Shown here piece by piece: positions 15,531-24,793 of a stretch of 30,419 bases of DNA. The DNA lies in contig JAIFMH010000224.1 of NCBI GenBank assembly GCA_020048595.1, forward strand, positions 1-30,419. Direction: 5' to 3'. Position 1 is the stretch's first letter, and each line of letters opens with the position of its first letter. Both the position numbers and the translations under genes were made by a program. The notes under the pieces were generated by a model. That model was not told where the DNA came from. It ran no database searches and was given only the letters and a program-made list of their open reading frames with translations. Origin of the DNA: Bacteroidota bacterium. GTDB lineage: Bacteria; Bacteroidota; Bacteroidia; Bacteroidales; UBA4417.

Positions 15531-18032
15531 TTAAAAATCGAAATTCATTGAAACCATAACGCCAAAAGGTTTGATATCAGGATGATCATTATAAAACAAC
15601 CTCCATACGGCATCAACCCGGATAAAACGAAAAATATTCTCAATGCCTGCACTTGCTTCCATATATGGCTTGCTGATAAAATAGCTGCCTTCCGGCAATT
15701 GATTATATAACTGATTTTTATACGAAGTATGCCCTACAGCGCCTTTTACTGACAGCACCTCACGCCATTTCAGTTTACGGATGGCTGGTATATGATTCAG
15801 GAAAAATCCTTGCATATGGTAAACAACATTATAAGTAACATATTCATCGCTGATAAACTCGTAATAATTCATCAGGTTGAATGCATAGTCATCATGATAG
15901 AAAGTTTCGTTTCCTCCATAAATATTCAGCAGCGGGAAAGGAAGTGTACCCCATATTTTTCCTGCTTCAACTGTGTACCGCAGCCAGCCTGCCGAGAGGA
16001 AACTGAACCATTGTGAGGTATTAAAGCTCAAACGGTGATACTCATATTGCCCGTCGAATAACCCTTTTACACCATAGGCATATTTCACATTAAAAACAGG
16101 GTAAGGAGAACTGACAACGATCCGTTCAAACTCACCGGCCAGAACTTTTTCGCGATAGCCATAATGCATATCGAGAGCTAATTCAGTTGTGGTTATCTGG
16201 GTAGTCGGAACATAATCGTGAGATACAGGATCATACAGATTTATTCCTGTTCCTCCAATTGTAAAGATACGGCGGTTTGTAACCGTAAAAGTATTTGATA
16301 AGCCTGTAAACCATTCGTGTTTATATGCTCCTTTGTATTCCGAAACCATCGAAAGTTTATCCTGTGGATTGCGCCGAAAAAGAGAGTTCAGAATAAAATC
16401 CGACCGGAATGCACCTTCAGCCATACCCAATTGCTCCACATCATATTTATAGGAACCGGTAAGTACACGGTCCGGTAATTTACCCAGCATATACATAAAA
16501 CCGGCATGGTATTTAAATTTCTGATCTCGGGTACCATATGCCAGGTAACCATCAAGCATCAGGCGGGTAGAGAAATCGTTGCTGGTGCGCCCGCCGATCC
16601 TGAAACGGTTACCTTCCTGTTGGTTAAAACTATACGTTGAAGCATAAGGGCCCCATTCAAACTTACCTTTAACATAATAACCTGTCGCTACCATCTTAAT
16701 AATGTCGAGATAGGTCCTGAAGAGTGGCATTTGTTTTAATGTATCACTCAACCTGTACACCGATGCTTCCCGATGTGATAATTCTTCGGGCCTTGATTTT
16801 GTCCAGAATTCGTCACTCTTACGGTTTGCGTCATCAAGTACTATTATATTATTCGGCATCGAATATATTTTCTCGTCGCGTACCGGCGAAAAATCATATT
16901 TTGAATACAACACAGTTCGTGTACCGAAAAACCCCATTGTAATCTTAGCATCCTCCACCACATTAAAATCGGCAATAGTTTGTTCGCGGGTAAGCATCCA
17001 TTGTCCGTTCGGTGCAATTTCAAATTCCTGCGAAATAGTCATATCATTAATAAAATTGATATTGACATCGCCCACCATACGCATTTCCAGTTTTTTAAGG
17101 GCGAAAGATGTATCGTGTACCCAAAAATTGCCTGTAAATGCAAATTCCTGCTTTCGCCTTGGCTTAAACATTACATTATAGCACCATTTATCGCCTAAAA
17201 ATGTTGAATCAACAAGGTAGTATTTGTAATAAATCAGTCCGAAATTCGAAATGGGGCTCACAAAATTTTTCTGAAACAGGCTGATAAAATTGTCATATAC
17301 TTTAACATCCTGAGCCATATTGCCAACAAACTGCGACATACTTGAGTTGTCGACACCTGAAATCTGCGAAGCTCTTATTATCTCTTTCCTTTCACGTGGT
17401 GACTTACGGTAATATAAATCCGAAAAAGTCTCTGATATCATTACCGGAAGATAAACTTTCCCATTCACAATACTGGTATCCATTTGTTCGAATACAAACT
17501 TAAATGGCTCCAGTATCCTCCTGTTGCGAAACTTATCATTCAGGTTGTTTACATCAAACTGCATTTTGGTATATGCCTCGCATTGAAATGATTCAACTTT
17601 ATCAGGATCATTCTGTGGTTTGTTATCAATAATTTTTCGAAGCAAAACTTCTGCCGGATTTTCGCCGGGTCTTATAACAACTCCTGTCAGCTCATAGCGT
17701 TCAGGATCCATTTGAATATCTACAGTTTGAAAACGATTGCGTTGTATAGGAAGATATACTGTGGTATATCCAATATAAGATGCTACAAGTGTGTCGGTAC
17801 CTTTTCGTGATTCGAGCGAAAAACGGCCATCAAAACCAGTGGTAGAGCCAATCTGGGTATTTTTAAAATATACACTCACAAATGGGAGGGTATCTCCGGT
17901 TTGTGCATCCCGAACAATTCCCATTATTTTGGTAACCTCCTGAGCATTGCAATACATGGATGAGCCTGTTGACAAAAAGAGCAACAGGCTTATAAAAGGA
18001 AATACAAGTTTCTTAAGTATAGTTTTACTCAT
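15531..18032 (-). CDS. DUF5686 outer-membrane protein with carboxypeptidase-regulatory-like domain
   Basis: An 833-residue exported protein. After a signal peptide (core LVFPFISLLLFLSTG, likely cleavage after CNA) comes a CarboxypepD_reg-like beta-sandwich (about 35-110: GIVRDAQTGDTLPFVSVYF through VASYIGYTT), then the long DUF5686 region characteristic of Bacteroidota. The C-terminal half is a predicted outer-membrane barrel and ends MVSMNFDF, with the terminal Phe of barrel proteins. The biochemical role of this family is not established; the architecture is reminiscent of TonB-dependent receptors without a visible plug or TonB box. The gene is upstream of lptB on the same strand. Confidence 0.9.
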   Translation of the reverse strand: MSKTILKKLVFPFISLLLFLSTGSSMYCNAQEVTKIMGIVRDAQTGDTLPFVSVYFKNTQIGSTTGFDGRFSLESRKGTDTLVASYIGYTTVYLPIQRNRFQTVDIQMDPERYELTGVVIRPGENPAEVLLRKIIDNKPQNDPDKVESFQCEAYTKMQFDVNNLNDKFRNRRILEPFKFVFEQMDTSIVNGKVYLPVMISETFSDLYYRKSPRERKEIIRASQISGVDNSSMSQFVGNMAQDVKVYDNFISLFQKNFVSPISNFGLIYYKYYLVDSTFLGDKWCYNVMFKPRRKQEFAFTGNFWVHDTSFALKKLEMRMVGDVNINFINDMTISQEFEIAPNGQWMLTREQTIADFNVVEDAKITMGFFGTRTVLYSKYDFSPVRDEKIYSMPNNIIVLDDANRKSDEFWTKSRPEELSHREASVYRLSDTLKQMPLFRTYLDIIKMVATGYYVKGKFEWGPYASTYSFNQQEGNRFRIGGRTSNDFSTRLMLDGYLAYGTRDQKFKYHAGFMYMLGKLPDRVLTGSYKYDVEQLGMAEGAFRSDFILNSLFRRNPQDKLSMVSEYKGAYKHEWFTGLSNTFTVTNRRIFTIGGTGINLYDPVSHDYVPTTQITTTELALDMHYGYREKVLAGEFERIVVSSPYPVFNVKYAYGVKGLFDGQYEYHRLSFNTSQWFSFLSAGWLRYTVEAGKIWGTLPFPLLNIYGGNETFYHDDYAFNLMNYYEFISDEYVTYNVVYHMQGFFLNHIPAIRKLKWREVLSVKGAVGHTSYKNQLYNQLPEGSYFISKPYMEASAGIENIFRFIRVDAVWRLFYNDHPDIKPFGVMVSMNFDF

Positions 18033-18120
18033 AATTTAAAAGGTTGATCAAAACACATGCCATCATCATAAGCAGTGAAGCTCAATACAAGTCTGGCTTT
18101 TCGGCTTAAAACCCTGACAT

Positions 18121-18142
18121 AAAACAATTTGGTTATTGTTTT
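18121..18142. repeat. Perfect inverted repeat between two - strand genes
   Basis: AAAACAAT-TTGGTT-ATTGTTTT, 8-bp arms and 6-base loop, in the gap between the AhpD-like gene and the DUF5686 gene. It is AT-rich; a weak terminator for the AhpD-like gene is possible. Confidence 0.4.
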
Positions 18143-18220
18143 TGTTCCTGATCGTCATTCAAACCGGCTTTGATTAATCCGGTAACAGTTACAAACCGGA
18201 CAGATTGCCATGTTTCATTG

Positions 18221-18562
18221 TCATACATGCAAATCGTCCCAAAACTCTACGGCCCGGCGCATATGAGGAACAACAATGGTGCCACCTACAAGAGTCGCGA
18301 TTCCTAGCACTTCAAAGAGTTCTTCCTCCGAAACACTATTTTCCTTGCATTTAATCAAATGGTATTTGATACAATCGTCGCAACGCAAAACCAACGAAGC
18401 AACCAATCCCATTAATTCTTTGGTTTTAACAGGCAATGCACCTTCTGTATAAGCGTTGGTATCAACGTTAAAAATGCGTTTCACTACTTTGTTGTCAACA
18501 GAAAGAATGCGATCATTCATCTTAGCCCGATAATCATTAAACTGATCGACTTTTTCGCCCAT
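18221..18562 (-). CDS. AhpD-like carboxymuconolactone decarboxylase-family protein
   Basis: A 113-residue all-helical protein with the CXXC-x3-H site of the AhpD/CMD family: C61, C64 and H68 in RCDDCIKYHLIKC. The following helix (SEEELFEVLGIATLVGG) is also typical. Members with this motif are thiol peroxidase or disulfide-reductase-like proteins; a true carboxymuconolactone decarboxylase role is unlikely. It is a single gene upstream of the DUF5686 gene, with 188 bases between them. Confidence 0.92.
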   Translation of the reverse strand: MGEKVDQFNDYRAKMNDRILSVDNKVVKRIFNVDTNAYTEGALPVKTKELMGLVASLVLRCDDCIKYHLIKCKENSVSEEELFEVLGIATLVGGTIVVPHMRRAVEFWDDLHV

Positions 18563-19054
18563 ATTTATTGAATGTGTTTCATTATTAATTTATTAAATCT
18601 CCTAATGTAATATTTTCAGGACTTTTTCTTTTGGATTGCAATCCCATAAGGGATTACTGATTATTCTATTTCAGATTTACAGGACCATTATCCCCAAAAA
18701 TTTCCAAATTACAGGTCGGTAAAATTCGCTACTACTCTATTATTAGTTCCACCAAACAAAACCCATTCGAGAAAAGAATTTCCAGTAGAATGATTTGCGT
18801 TACTTTGACATTATTTTCACCAGATATTGACCATATTTATTGTTTGGCACTAAAATGCAAAGATAACAAGAAAAGCGGTAACCATGCTTAACGGCACGAT
18901 GTGGGTATAAGCCCAGGTATAAGTTTGCTGGAAGGAATACGCAAATAACAATAATACATATTCTCAAAATTAACCAGTTACACTAATTTTATACCCGAAT
19001 CCTTTATCCAATCAGGGATGTATAATTAAGGTACAGATTAATAAACTTATAATG

Positions 19055-19084
19055 TTGATTGTTTTGAATTTAATTCTACTTTTG
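19055..19084 (+). promoter_or_regulatory. Bacteroidetes-type promoter far upstream of recQ
   Basis: TTG (19055-19057), 19 bases, TACTTTTG (19077-19084), matching TAnnTTTG. The start would be near 19091, about 455 bases before recQ, so the transcript would first cover the inverted-repeat region. Confidence 0.5.
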
Positions 19085-19257
19085 CACGCTTTTTGAGTCG
19101 ACTACATACAAAGTTGATAACTGCCATTTGAATCCTGGTTTAACGTATAAAAATTCCGGATCAGGTTATACAATATGCTGATTAGTATTTTTTTACTAAT
19201 TAACAATCTATTAATTATAGATTAACAAACTGTATATAAGACTGTTAAGCTTGTATG

Positions 19258-19294
19258 CTTAAAAAAAAAACACATTTGATATTTTTTTTTTAAG
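19258..19294. repeat. 13-bp A-tract/T-tract inverted repeat
   Basis: CTT followed by ten A, an 11-base spacer, then ten T followed by AAG: a perfect 13-bp inverted repeat in the gene-free region. It could be a hairpin, a bent-DNA element or a melting region. Confidence 0.6.
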
Positions 19295-19300
19295 ATAAAC

Positions 19301-19323
19301 GGTAAAGTTGTATTAACTTTACC
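19301..19323. repeat. 9-bp perfect hairpin
   Basis: GGTAAAGTT-GTATT-AACTTTACC. Neither side has a T run in the right place for a terminator, so an RNA stem or a protein-binding palindrome is more likely. Confidence 0.6.
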
Positions 19324-19546
19324 TTAAACAAGGGCAATCAGCAATAATCTGACACACTGTCAGTAAAATTAAGTAATGGTTACCATACAGAAGTAATCAT
19401 GAATTGCGAAAGCCAAAAAACAAACTGCAGGTTGTAATAGTTCAAAATATTACAGTCAATTAATACTTGGCTTTTTAAACTAGTGACTAAATAGTAAAGA
19501 AATAAGCATCAAATACTGGTGCGAACAATAGAATAATGCTCGTGGA

Positions 19547-21754
19547 ATGAAAAAGAATGAAGAATTCAAAGATTATCCTTTGCAGACCATTCTCAAAAAA
19601 ATATTCGGTTTTGAGAATTTTAAAGGGAACCAGGAACCTATAATACGTAATTTACTTGCCGGCAACGATACGTTTGTAATTATGCCAACCGGCGGTGGAA
19701 AGTCAATGTGCTACCAGCTGCCGGCTATGATTCTGCCTGGGACAGCAATAGTTATATCTCCGCTTATTTCGCTGATGAAGAACCAGGTTGATGCTATGCG
19801 GCAATTTGGCGCTGATATTGGCATAGCCCATGTGCTGAATTCGTCACTTTCGAAGAATGAGATAACCCAGGTGAAAAGCGATTTAACCAACGGAGTAACA
19901 AAACTGTTGTATGTTGCACCTGAATCACTCACCAAAGAAGAGAATATTGCATTTTTCAGAGACATCAAGATATCTTTTTACGCCATTGATGAAGCACATT
20001 GCATTTCAGAATGGGGGCATGATTTCAGACCTGAATACCGCAGACTTCGCCCGATCATTGACTCGATAGGACAGGATGTTCCTGTTCTGGCTTTAACAGC
20101 TACTGCAACGCCAAAAGTTCAGCAGGATATATTAAAAAGTCTTGGCATGCAGGAAGCTGCACTTTATAAATCATCGTTCAACCGTTCAAATCTTTACTAT
20201 GAAGTAAAGCAGAAAAATGACGATGTAAATAAAGATGTTATCCGGTTTATAAAAATGCATACCGGCAAATCAGGAATTATTTATTGCCTGAGTCGCCGTC
20301 AGGTGGAAGAACTCGCCGAAACATTGGTTGTAAACGGTATCAAAGCGTTGCCTTACCATGCTGGTTTGGATTCAGCTGTGCGAGTGGAAAATCAGGATAA
20401 ATTCCTGATGGAAGAATCTGATGTAATAGTTGCCACTATTGCTTTCGGGATGGGAATTGATAAACCTGACGTTCGTTTTGTAATTCACTATGACATGCCA
20501 AAAAGCCTGGAAGGATATTACCAGGAAACAGGGCGTTCAGGCCGTGATGACGGAGAAGGTATTTGCCTGGCATTTTACGCTTATGAGGATATTGAAAAAC
20601 TTGAAAAATTCAGCAAGAACAAAGGCGTTGCCGAACAGGAAATAGCCAATCAACTGTTGATGGAAGTAGTATCCTTTGCTGAATCAGCTATGTGCCGGCG
20701 CAAGCAGTTGTTGCATTATTTCGGCGAAGTATACGCTGAAGATAATTGCGGAAACTGTGATAACTGCCTGCATCCCAAAACGTTGATCGATGGACGCGAG
20801 TATGTTGATCTTGCATTGGAAGCGGTATTAGCTACCAAGCAGTTGTGCAAAGCGAAGCACATTGTTAACATTATGATTGGTAAGATGTCATCCAATATCA
20901 AGTCTTATAAACACAATGAGCTTGACATTTTCGGTAAGGGCATGGAAGAAAGCGAGCGTTTCTGGGATGGCGTTTTACGCCAGATGCTTATAGAAAGGCT
21001 TGTTATAAAAGACATTGAAAATTACGGTATATTAAAGATTACCCCTGAAGGGCAAAAGTTTCTGAAAAAACCTTATGCTGTGATGGTAGCCAAAGATACT
21101 GATCCCGAAGAAGGAGATGATGAAGAAATGATGGCTGGTGGTGGTGCCCGTACCAGTACCACTGACAAAACATTGTTCTCCCTGTTAAAGGATTTACGTA
21201 AAGAAATTGCACGTAAAGAAAGCCTGCCTCCATTTGTCATTTTCCAGGATCCATCGCTCGAAGATATGGCGATACAGTATCCTATCAGTATGGATGAACT
21301 GCAGCGCATTACCGGTGTTGGTGCAGGCAAGGCACAGAAGTATGGAAAACCATTCCTCGAATTGATTTCATCTTACGTAGAAGAAAATGAAATTATCCGG
21401 CCGATGGATATGGTTGTTAAATCGGTAGTTAACAAGTCGGGGCTTAAAGTGTATATCATTACAAATATTGACCGTAAAATTTCACTCGAAGACATTGCCG
21501 TTGCTAAAAACCTTACAGCCGACGAGCTGCTTACCGAGATTGAAAGCATTGTTGATTCAGGCACCAAAATTGACCTGACTTATTACCTGAAAGAAACTAT
21601 TGATCCTTATCACCAGGAAGAAATCATAGAGTATTTCATGGAAGCTGAAACCGATTCAGTAGAAAGTGCACTGAGAGATTTAGGCGAAAATGAATTTACA
21701 GAAGAAGAGATCAGGTTGGTGCGGATTAAATACATCTCGGAAGTTGGCAATTAA
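19547..21754 (+). CDS. recQ: ATP-dependent DNA helicase RecQ
   Basis: A 735-residue 3'-5' helicase for recombination and fork repair. Walker A is PTGGGKSMCYQLPA (K52), the Walker B box is DEAHCISEWGHDFRPEY (148-164), and the arginine-finger motif is QETGRSGRDD (326-335). The zinc-binding region has C383, C401, C404 and C407 (CGNCDNC). A winged-helix (RQC) domain follows at about 415-515, then an HRDC domain at 542-612 after an acidic linker (DTDPEEGDDEE). The final 110 residues form an additional helix-turn-helix-like domain, common in Bacteroidota RecQ and longer than the E. coli enzyme. The gene follows the long noncoding region and ends in a strong terminator. Confidence 0.97.
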   Translation: MKKNEEFKDYPLQTILKKIFGFENFKGNQEPIIRNLLAGNDTFVIMPTGGGKSMCYQLPAMILPGTAIVISPLISLMKNQVDAMRQFGADIGIAHVLNSSLSKNEITQVKSDLTNGVTKLLYVAPESLTKEENIAFFRDIKISFYAIDEAHCISEWGHDFRPEYRRLRPIIDSIGQDVPVLALTATATPKVQQDILKSLGMQEAALYKSSFNRSNLYYEVKQKNDDVNKDVIRFIKMHTGKSGIIYCLSRRQVEELAETLVVNGIKALPYHAGLDSAVRVENQDKFLMEESDVIVATIAFGMGIDKPDVRFVIHYDMPKSLEGYYQETGRSGRDDGEGICLAFYAYEDIEKLEKFSKNKGVAEQEIANQLLMEVVSFAESAMCRRKQLLHYFGEVYAEDNCGNCDNCLHPKTLIDGREYVDLALEAVLATKQLCKAKHIVNIMIGKMSSNIKSYKHNELDIFGKGMEESERFWDGVLRQMLIERLVIKDIENYGILKITPEGQKFLKKPYAVMVAKDTDPEEGDDEEMMAGGGARTSTTDKTLFSLLKDLRKEIARKESLPPFVIFQDPSLEDMAIQYPISMDELQRITGVGAGKAQKYGKPFLELISSYVEENEIIRPMDMVVKSVVNKSGLKVYIITNIDRKISLEDIAVAKNLTADELLTEIESIVDSGTKIDLTYYLKETIDPYHQEEIIEYFMEAETDSVESALRDLGENEFTEEEIRLVRIKYISEVGN

Positions 21755-21787
21755 CCAGCTGACAAATTAGTGTTTTTCATACCTTCG

Positions 21788-21822
21788 CAACCTGATTCGT
21801 AAATCATGAATCAGGTTGTTTT
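21788..21822 (+). terminator. Terminator of recQ
   Basis: CAACCTGATTC (21788-21798) and GAATCAGGTTG (21808-21818) form a perfect 11-bp stem with a 9-base loop followed by TTTT. Confidence 0.9.
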
Positions 21823-21847
21823 ATCATAAACCCGATATTTAAAAAAA

Positions 21848-22567
21848 ATGACAGAAGAACTAAACAACAACACTGAGAACATCTCAACCCCTGAACCTGC
21901 GGCAACTTCGCACGAAACCACCGTTCCTGCATCCGATCCTGTTGAACCAAGCGGCACTAAAATTAATCCTTTATTACTGGCATTAAACATTGTAATGCTG
22001 ATTGGAATATTAGTGTTGTTTATACTCCATTTTACCGGATCAGGTAGTAAAAGCAGTGCATTTGGAGCATTAGAGAAAGCTAACACTGGAGCCATTTCTG
22101 TAGCCTTTGTTAACAACGACAGTATTTTAAGCAATTATGATCTGGTTAAAAAAATGCGTGCCGATCTTGAAGCTAAAGGAAAACGACTCGAAGGAGAAGT
22201 TGCTGCAAAACAGCAGGCATTTGAAAAAGATGCAGCATATTTCCAGGAACAAGTAAAAAAGAAAGCAATCAGCGACCAGAGTGCACAGGAAATTTACGGT
22301 CAGTTGCAGCAGAATCAGCAAGCCATTTATCAACTCCGCGACCGTTATGCTGCCGAACTGCAACAAAGCGAAATGGATATGAATGTTGCGCTGATCGATT
22401 CAGTAATGAATTTCCTTAAACGTTATAACGATAAGTATAAATTCGATTATATTCTTGGATTTACAAAAGGTGGTAACATATTGTATGCCAACGACACACT
22501 TGATGTAACCAAAGATGTTATAAAAGAACTTAACATAGCATACCAGGAAAAACACGGTGGAAAATAG
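21848..22567 (+). CDS. OmpH/Skp-like protein with N-terminal membrane anchor
   Basis: A 239-residue protein. Residues 1-38 are acidic and Thr/Pro-rich (cytoplasmic tail), residues 40-62 form a membrane helix (LLLALNIVMLIGILVLFIL), and residues 80-235 are the OmpH (Skp) domain: a start strand with VAFVNNDSIL, a long coiled coil rich in Lys, Glu and Gln (LEAKGKRLEGEVAAKQQAF and on), and a closing FDYILGFTKGGNILYA. Skp is a periplasmic chaperone for outer-membrane proteins. The anchored form without a cleavable signal differs from classical Skp. A likely operon with the DUF4296 gene 72 bases downstream; the start is 26 bases past the recQ terminator. Confidence 0.9.
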   Translation: MTEELNNNTENISTPEPAATSHETTVPASDPVEPSGTKINPLLLALNIVMLIGILVLFILHFTGSGSKSSAFGALEKANTGAISVAFVNNDSILSNYDLVKKMRADLEAKGKRLEGEVAAKQQAFEKDAAYFQEQVKKKAISDQSAQEIYGQLQQNQQAIYQLRDRYAAELQQSEMDMNVALIDSVMNFLKRYNDKYKFDYILGFTKGGNILYANDTLDVTKDVIKELNIAYQEKHGGK

Positions 22568-22639
22568 GACCATCTGTTTTACCTTTATTTTCAAACATAA
22601 AGCCCCTGATAAGGCTTTTATTTCTGCGCAACATCAATT

Positions 22640-23164
22640 ATGAGTAAATGGGCTTTTATTTTTTTTATTGCTGTGCTGAGTGCATCATGCAATAGCCTGT
22701 TAAGTTCCAAACCTTCGGATACGCTCACCGAGCAGCAAATGATTGATGTGCTGGTAGATATACACCTCACTGAGGCAGCATTGAAAATTGCAGATGAAAC
22801 AGCAACCCGGTTAAATGACACCACACAACTTCGAATGCGGTTTGCCCAGGTATTTATTAAACACGACATAAATCCGGATGATTTCAATACCAGTCTTACT
22901 TATTACCTTGAACACATCGAAGAGATAGACAAAATATATGTTGAAGTGATCAACCGGTTAACAGAAATTGAAGCAAAGTTGCAACCAAAACCCGCACCAA
23001 ATATTGCTAAGGCCAGAAACATTCACAAGGCTGCTCTCAGTAAGAATTTCTGGTACCGGATAACTAATAAAATTGAAGAGCCTAAAGAGATTTTCTATTT
23101 TGGTCCGATGCAATATCCTATTGAAAGGAAGGTGAATATTCCTGAAGCATTAAACTATAACTAA
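22640..23164 (+). CDS. DUF4296 lipoprotein
   Basis: A 174-residue lipoprotein (signal with LSASC, Cys17) carrying the DUF4296 pattern: LTEQQMIDVLVDIHLTEAAL near 30-49, then FIKHDINPDDFNTSLTYYLE and a helical end. The family is restricted to Bacteroidota and its function is unknown. It follows the OmpH-like gene on the same strand and shares its unit, ended by the terminator at 23175-23210. Confidence 0.88.
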   Translation: MSKWAFIFFIAVLSASCNSLLSSKPSDTLTEQQMIDVLVDIHLTEAALKIADETATRLNDTTQLRMRFAQVFIKHDINPDDFNTSLTYYLEHIEEIDKIYVEVINRLTEIEAKLQPKPAPNIAKARNIHKAALSKNFWYRITNKIEEPKEIFYFGPMQYPIERKVNIPEALNYN

Positions 23165-23174
23165 CTATAAAAAA

Positions 23175-23210
23175 AGAAAGCCCTGTATCAATTCAGGGCT
23201 TTCTCTTTTT
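23175..23210. terminator. Terminator after the DUF4296 gene
   Basis: AGAAAGCCCTG (23175-23185) and CAGGGCTTTCT (23194-23204) form a perfect 11-bp stem with an 8-base loop, flanked by an A run upstream and CTTTTT downstream. It may also serve the converging gene at 23316-23759. Confidence 0.9.
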
Positions 23211-23315
23211 ATAGGAAATCAGAATATTGGTCAACCGGGTCCGGCTTCATGTTTCTGTGCCAAAAGAGTCGCAATCCTTAATTTTCAACGGCAGTAACCG
23301 TAACCAAAAATCCGG

Positions 23316-23759
23316 CTACTGAAGGGCTGCTGTTGCAGTATAAGTTTGCTCATCCCCTCCGATTATTGTGGTATATGTCCAGGTCATTGCAGTTTTGGAA
23401 ATATTGGAAAAACTTCCTGCTCCTTCTATCATCCAGTTATTGCTCATTTTCTGGGAAGATACAATTACCTGGCCGGAAGTTACTGTGCCTTTAACAGTAA
23501 TATCCTGTGAACCGGGATTCCCCAAATTACCGATAATAACCTGGCTGCTGTTCATTGGGTCGAGAGATATTGTTATAATATAACTCTGACTCAAAGTGCT
23601 TTTAAAGCTTTCGTTAAGTAACCATTCTCCCACATATGGATCACGATCATCTCCTGTTGTGTTTTCGTCAACCGGCTCGCAACCTGAGTATAGGATGCTT
23701 ACCAAAGCTGAAATAAGGAGAAAGGACAGGAATGTTGTTTTTAAGGATTTCATAAACAT
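23316..23759 (-). CDS. Small lipoprotein of unknown function
   Basis: A 147-residue protein with a lipoprotein signal (LYSGC) and then an acidic linker (EPVDENTTGDDRDPYVGEW). The rest is beta-rich, with a start like small lipocalin-type or WD-less beta-sandwich lipoproteins (VGEWLLNESF) and repeated Thr/Ser/Val strands; no family is certain. ATG at 23759 or the next in-frame ATG at 23753 both give a normal signal peptide. It stands alone between two convergent or unrelated neighbours. Confidence 0.75.
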   Translation of the reverse strand: MFMKSLKTTFLSFLLISALVSILYSGCEPVDENTTGDDRDPYVGEWLLNESFKSTLSQSYIITISLDPMNSSQVIIGNLGNPGSQDITVKGTVTSGQVIVSSQKMSNNWMIEGAGSFSNISKTAMTWTYTTIIGGDEQTYTATAALQ

Positions 23760-23992
23760 CAGAATTAAAAAAATTAGGCTAAACTATTATTTTACAAGGT
23801 TAAAACGAGTCGCAAAAAACTAAAATTGCTTCCATTGTGATAAGAACCATGATATTTCTACCATTCAAAACTTAATTTACTAAAAAGTTTGTAAACAAGA
23901 ATTGTACCACCAGGCAAAAAAAGGCAAGACAGATTATTGATTGGCTTTGCAAATTTATAACACACTTATCTTTTAACGGATTTAAAAATGTC

Positions 23993-24793
23993 TTATGCTG
24001 AAAGTTCCGCCAGTATGCCGTCGGCCAGCCTGCTGGCGCCAATGCGGAATAAACTGTTATTCAGCCAGCTATCACCAACAAAGTGCTTCACCAGTAAATA
24101 ATACAGCAGCGCCTGATCGGGAGTTGATATGCCACCGGCAGCTTTAACACCTATTTTGATCCCGGTTTCATTATAGTGAGTGCTGATCACTTTTAGCATT
24201 TCGGCTACTGCTTCGGGGGTTGCAGCAGGCTGAATTTTCCCCGTAGATGTTTTAATGAAATCAGCACCTCCGATAATTGCCAATTCCGAAGCGAGTTTTA
24301 TATTTGAAGCAGTTACCAGTTCGCCTGTTTCAAGAATCACTTTGAGATGTACTTTACCGCAAGCCTGTTTCATAGCGGCAACTTCTTCAATGATCATCTG
24401 GTGCTCCCCGGACAGGAAAGTGCCACGCGAAATTACCATATCTACTTCATCAGCACCTTCGTCCACCACATACTTGCACTCATTTACACGAAGGTGAAGA
24501 GGCAATTGTCCGGATGGGAATGCACCGGCTACCGATGCTACATTTACTCCACTTCCTGATAAAAGCTGTTTAGCCAATTTCACAAACGGAGGATAAACGC
24601 AAACAGCAGCCGGCAATGGCAGGTTGTAATCGCCAAAACTGAGCGCTTTAGTGCATAAAACCCGTATTCGTTCATTATTATCAGTGCCTTCCAGTGTAGT
24701 AAGATCCAAAAGACTAATTACATGTTTCAGAATTTCATTACGGCCCGGCAATTCAGCAATTTGGGACTGAAGTGTATTTAAAAGTGTGTTCAT
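23993..24793 (-). CDS. deoC: Deoxyribose-phosphate aldolase
   Basis: A 266-residue class I aldolase that splits 2-deoxyribose 5-phosphate into glyceraldehyde 3-phosphate and acetaldehyde in deoxynucleoside breakdown. The catalytic residues are present: D117 in EVDMV, the Schiff-base Lys K181 in FIKTSTGK, and K217 in VKAAGG, equivalent to D102, K167 and K201 of the E. coli enzyme. An N-terminal substrate-binding DLTTLEG replaces the usual DLTxL. No other nucleoside catabolic gene is next to it. A 406-base gap separates it from the divergent giant gene. Confidence 0.95.
   Translation of the reverse strand: MNTLLNTLQSQIAELPGRNEILKHVISLLDLTTLEGTDNNERIRVLCTKALSFGDYNLPLPAAVCVYPPFVKLAKQLLSGSGVNVASVAGAFPSGQLPLHLRVNECKYVVDEGADEVDMVISRGTFLSGEHQMIIEEVAAMKQACGKVHLKVILETGELVTASNIKLASELAIIGGADFIKTSTGKIQPAATPEAVAEMLKVISTHYNETGIKIGVKAAGGISTPDQALLYYLLVKHFVGDSWLNNSLFRIGASRLADGILAELSA

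Larger units (their letters stand above)
19091..19478 (+). ncRNA. Candidate noncoding RNA or structured leader
   Basis: Between the promoter at 19055-19084 and the T run at 19472-19476 lie eight inverted repeats: ATTAGTA/TACTAAT (19181-19200), AATCTAT/ATAGATT (19205-19223), TTAAGC/GCTTAA (19245-19262), a 13-bp CTT-A10/T10-AAG pair (19258-19294), GGTAAAGTT/AACTTTACC (19301-19323), CTGACA/TGTCAG (19349-19363), ATGGT/ACCAT (19376-19386), and AAAGCCAA/TTGGCTTT (19409-19474) enclosing TGTAATA/TATTACA (19433-19454). The third and fourth share bases and exclude each other. The last stem runs into TT, a terminator-like end. It matches no RNA family I know; being AT-rich, some pairs may arise by chance. 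Confidence 0.35.
18563..19546. other. Long gene-free AT-rich region before recQ
   Basis: 984 bases without a credible coding frame on either strand. The left part (18563-19050) shows nothing I can name, apart from a lone CAAAGATA (18858-18865), a possible -7 element for the AhpD-like gene. The right part carries a promoter-like element and a dense series of inverted repeats up to 19476, listed separately. Confidence 0.8.

Noticed and set aside
18563..19546. tRNA, tmRNA or RNase P RNA in the long noncoding region
   Set aside because: No cloverleaf, no CCA end, and the composition is too AT-rich for the conserved cores of these RNAs.
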